NCBI GenBank assembly: GCA_040386355.1 | Contig: JAZKFP010000317.1 | Location: 1-8,802 of the forward strand | Length of the DNA: 8,802 bases | Direction: 5' to 3' | DNA from: JAZKFP01 sp040386355 | GTDB lineage: Bacteria; Pseudomonadota; Gammaproteobacteria; Pseudomonadales; UBA6940 | Shown here: positions 6,536-8,802 of the stretch, piece by piece | How positions within the stretch are numbered: position 1 is the stretch's first letter | Layout of the letters: the number at the start of each line of letters is the position of its first letter | The notes under the pieces: generated by a model | The model's input: the letters and a program-made list of their open reading frames with translations, nothing else | Told to the model about the DNA's origin: nothing | Databases searched by the model: none | Position numbers and translations under genes: made by a program

Positions 6536-7606
6536 TTATCTTTGTCCTGTCATAACTCCATAAAAACTAGGCCATAACTTCTTCATATAAAAACCTAGAA
6601 AAATGCCTAGAGTAATAGTTAATAAAGGCGTAATAATAAAAATAATAAGTGAAGCCAATTCCCCTTGACCAATAAAGAAGAAAAATCCTTTTTTAAAAAT
6701 AGTAAGAATTGGTTCATGAAATGCGTAAATAAAAAAAGTAAAAGAAGCAGAAAAAAGAACAACATTAGAAATGGAACGTTGTGTATTTCGATAAAACTTA
6801 TCATACATTAACCAAATCGTGATAATGCCTAGGATAATACTTAGTTTCAGTAGAACTAGAAGAGTGATATTGTTTTGCGGTGCAACCATCGTTATATATG
6901 TTTTAGCGAAAATCACTGTAAGCCAAGAAATCAAGTACTGATACGCTTTTTTAGAATAATCGTCATGAAGTACGGAATTTTTTTCAAGACTTAAATAGCC
7001 GCCAACACAAAAAAATAGTAATGATTCATTCGAAATTAACAATAAATCAATTTTCCAAAACCATATTATTCCCATAATCAACAGCGCTAAAATTTTTAGA
7101 TATTTTAGTACATAATAAATAAGAGGTGAGAGTAAACTTAAAATCATAAGATCGCGTAAGAACCATAATTGATACGGTATCGGATCGAATACAAAAATAT
7201 GAAATAATTCTTGAAAAGAATGGTCTGTAATAATTTGTTTGGTAAAAAACTGTTTTGAAAAAGGAAGTGCCTGTAAAATAAAATAAATTAAAATTCCCCA
7301 AAGTGACCATACAAGATAGGGAATAAATACGGTTTTTACCCTTTTTTTAATTTTTACAATAAATTCATTTAAAGTGCCTTGAGTATTCAAGAAAAATAAA
7401 TAGCCTGATATAGCAAAAAATAAAGGCACTGCAATTTTTGCTATTCCACGGCTTAAAAATTCTTGAATAAAAAAGCTGTAGCCTTTGTTGAGTTCGATAA
7501 TTTCATTGTCGAATTTGATCATTACATTATAAGAATGCAAATACACAACTAATACAGTTAGCATCAATGAAAGCACTTTTAATTTTGTGCTTAAGTATTG
7601 ATTCAT
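6536..7606 (-). CDS. Membrane acyltransferase, acyltransferase 3 family (WecH/OatA-like)
   Basis: A 356-residue integral membrane protein of the acyltransferase 3 family, which moves acetyl or other acyl groups onto cell-surface sugars, lipids or peptidoglycan. About ten hydrophobic segments are visible. Family marks are H24 in VVYLHSYN at the end of the first segment, R53 before VPLFFAISGYLFFL (60-73; the stretch closely resembles E. coli WecH), a basic KKRVKTVFIPYLVWS, LWFLRDL (147-153) and a late YAFHEPIL (H297). There is no extra SGNH domain, so it is the short, membrane-only form. GGAAG at 7613-7617 is 6 nt before the ATG. It lies downstream of a glycosyltransferase on the same strand, with a palindromic repeat in the 178-nt gap, fitting a surface-polysaccharide role. 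Substrate unknown. It is visibly more AT-rich than the neighbouring genes, which hints at horizontal transfer. Confidence 0.88.
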   Translation of the reverse strand: MNQYLSTKLKVLSLMLTVLVVYLHSYNVMIKFDNEIIELNKGYSFFIQEFLSRGIAKIAVPLFFAISGYLFFLNTQGTLNEFIVKIKKRVKTVFIPYLVWSLWGILIYFILQALPFSKQFFTKQIITDHSFQELFHIFVFDPIPYQLWFLRDLMILSLLSPLIYYVLKYLKILALLIMGIIWFWKIDLLLISNESLLFFCVGGYLSLEKNSVLHDDYSKKAYQYLISWLTVIFAKTYITMVAPQNNITLLVLLKLSIILGIITIWLMYDKFYRNTQRSISNVVLFSASFTFFIYAFHEPILTIFKKGFFFFIGQGELASLIIFIITPLLTITLGIFLGFYMKKLWPSFYGVMTGQR

Positions 7607-7675
7607 TATAAACTTCCATCCATATTTTTATTAAATTTTTAACTGCGTGATCTACTTAAATTATTTGTTGCGAGT

Positions 7676-7803
7676 ATATACCGAATGCAGATTGGTTTTC
7701 CCGTAGGCGCATGCGAGATAAGCCCGCGGAGCCTATAAATATATAGGTGAGCAGGCGAGTGAGCTATGCAACAACCGGGAAAACTCATATGCGTTTGGTA
7801 TAT
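7676..7803. repeat. ERIC-like palindromic intergenic repeat, copy 2 (inverted relative to copy 1)
   Basis: Arms 7676-7703 and 7776-7803 are reverse complements at 23 of 28 positions. The core (about 7691-7782) aligns with the reverse complement of the element after relA with scattered substitutions and one 1-nt indel. The apical hairpin at 7733-7748 has the stem CCTATA/TATAGG and loop AATA, the same geometry as copy 1 but different base pairs. The right arm covers the last 19 nt of the glycosyltransferase reading frame, stop included. The left arm also contains a TATACT (7678-7673, minus strand) that could act as a -10 for the acyltransferase gene, though no good -35 was seen. Confidence 0.85.
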
Positions 7804-8802
7804 GTAGATCGTTGTGATTTATTAACTAATATTAATAAATCATCGACGCGTGCAGCCCAACTTTTGCTTTTCATTGCTTCAGAACGCTGTTGCGACAACG
7901 ATTGAGCTAAAGGGTGAGTTGAAAGTTCAACTATTTTTCGGCACGCTACCAGAAATTCTTCTCTCGATACTGCAATCTCTGTCCATTGCGAATAATCCTC
8001 GCGCACCGCTGGAATATTCGTTGAAACCACGGGTAAACCAGCAGCAAAATATTCTGGCAATTTTAAAGGGTGACAATTTTCTGTAAGTTTGGAATCGACA
8101 AAGGGAATGAGACCGAGTGTCGCACCTTTGCAATACTGTGGCAAAATTTCAAATTCTTTTTCGCCCAACCAATGAATATTTGCAAAATCGGCAAATTCAT
8201 CGTTTTTTAATGAATAACGACCAACTAAAACCCATGACCAATCGGGTGTTTGTTTGGCGCAATATTTTAATAAATCTACATCAACCCAATCATATGAAAT
8301 ATGCCCAAAAAATAATAAGCGAGGTGTTGGTAATTCCAACAAATCGTCAGCAATAGGTGTGGAAGAAGAAAGCGCAGTGCGAAACAATGTATCGTTAACA
8401 CCGTGTGGTGTGTAAACAGTATTTGGATTTAAACGTTTTTTAGCACTAACCAAGGTTTGAGAAGAGCAACAAACTAAATCAGCTTGTCGTGTCATTTCTT
8501 CATCCCAAGCTTGAAAATTCGACGTGTCAACACCCTTAAAGCCTGAATGCTCATCTACGCAATAATAAACAAGACATTGTTGAGAAACTGTTTTGACATA
8601 AGGCAGCCAGTTTTGTGAAAAAACCATGAGGGTTGAATCCATCATCCCAAGTTTTTTTTGCGCCCAACTAATCTGTGCCTTTATGAACAATTTGTTAGCT
8701 TGCTCGCGCATTGGAAACCAAGAAAAAGGAATCACTAAAGGTGTCAGAACATGCAGTTGATCTTTAATGTGACGCACACCTCGAAAGAATCCGCGCAACT
8801 TA
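7785..8802 (-). CDS. GT4-type glycosyltransferase, C-terminal part (5' end outside window)
   Basis: A retaining GT-B fold glycosyltransferase (GT4/'group 1' type) of which 339 codons are visible. The frame stays open to the right edge (codons for Lys and Leu precede a TTG at 8798), so the real start and part of the N-terminal acceptor domain are outside. Visible are the end of the N-terminal domain with YYCVDEHSGF (the Y.CVD..S.F segment of TuaH-like enzymes), the linker NTVYTPHGVNDTLF, the nucleotide-sugar domain beginning PRLLFFGHISYDWVDVDLL, and the donor-binding segment HPLKLPEYFAAGLPVVST with the conserved Glu. It would add a sugar to a surface polysaccharide or lipid carrier in the cytosol; donor and acceptor are not predictable. 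The last seven residues (STYTKRI) are largely encoded by the arm of the adjacent palindromic repeat, so the C-terminus may have been altered by its insertion. Confidence 0.9.
   Translation of the reverse strand, partial: KLRGFFRGVRHIKDQLHVLTPLVIPFSWFPMREQANKLFIKAQISWAQKKLGMMDSTLMVFSQNWLPYVKTVSQQCLVYYCVDEHSGFKGVDTSNFQAWDEEMTRQADLVCCSSQTLVSAKKRLNPNTVYTPHGVNDTLFRTALSSSTPIADDLLELPTPRLLFFGHISYDWVDVDLLKYCAKQTPDWSWVLVGRYSLKNDEFADFANIHWLGEKEFEILPQYCKGATLGLIPFVDSKLTENCHPLKLPEYFAAGLPVVSTNIPAVREDYSQWTEIAVSREEFLVACRKIVELSTHPLAQSLSQQRSEAMKSKSWAARVDDLLILVNKSQRSTYTKRI

Noticed and set aside
8796..8798. TTG at 8798 as the start of the glycosyltransferase
   Set aside because: The frame continues to the window edge, and the protein lacks the usual N-terminal acceptor-domain start, so the gene is truncated by the window.

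Overview
The window looks like an AT-rich gammaproteobacterial chromosome. The main evidence is the rlmD-relA gene pair, a RelA of the monofunctional type with an EFDD motif and no HD hydrolase dyad, a Gram-negative trimeric-type porin, and a YchJ-family SEC-C protein. I cannot name a genus from sequence alone. There is no tRNA, rRNA, CRISPR array or transposase gene in the window.

Layout. Positions 1-2547 (+) hold the 3' end of rlmD (23S rRNA m5U methyltransferase) followed closely by relA (ppGpp synthetase). Positions 2762-3289 (+) encode a YchJ-like protein with a zinc-knuckle-type SEC-C motif at each end and an unusual His-rich linker. Positions 3605-4582 (-) encode a porin with its own SD, a candidate promoter and a clear intrinsic terminator. 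Positions 4878-6314 (+) are a two-gene unit, a GuaD-type guanine deaminase and a pirin-family cupin, 24 nt apart. Positions 6536-8802 (-) hold an AT-rich membrane acyltransferase (acyltransferase 3 family) and the C-terminal part of a GT4-type glycosyltransferase that runs off the right edge. These last two suggest the end of a surface-polysaccharide or glycolipid locus.

The most interesting layer is between the genes. Four large palindromic elements of three families sit just downstream of, or overlapping, stop codons. An ERIC-sized element occurs twice in opposite orientations, at 2551-2669 after relA and at 7676-7803 at the glycosyltransferase 3' end. The copies share their core, but the apical hairpin differs by three compensated base pairs, and the outer arms differ between copies while each remains self-complementary. 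A MITE-like element with 26-bp terminal inverted repeats (25/26 identical) lies at 3348-3496. A third long palindrome with 22-bp arms (21/22) lies at 6320-6506 right after the pirin stop. No new protein system is evident. The candidate for something little described is this family of structured intergenic repeats.
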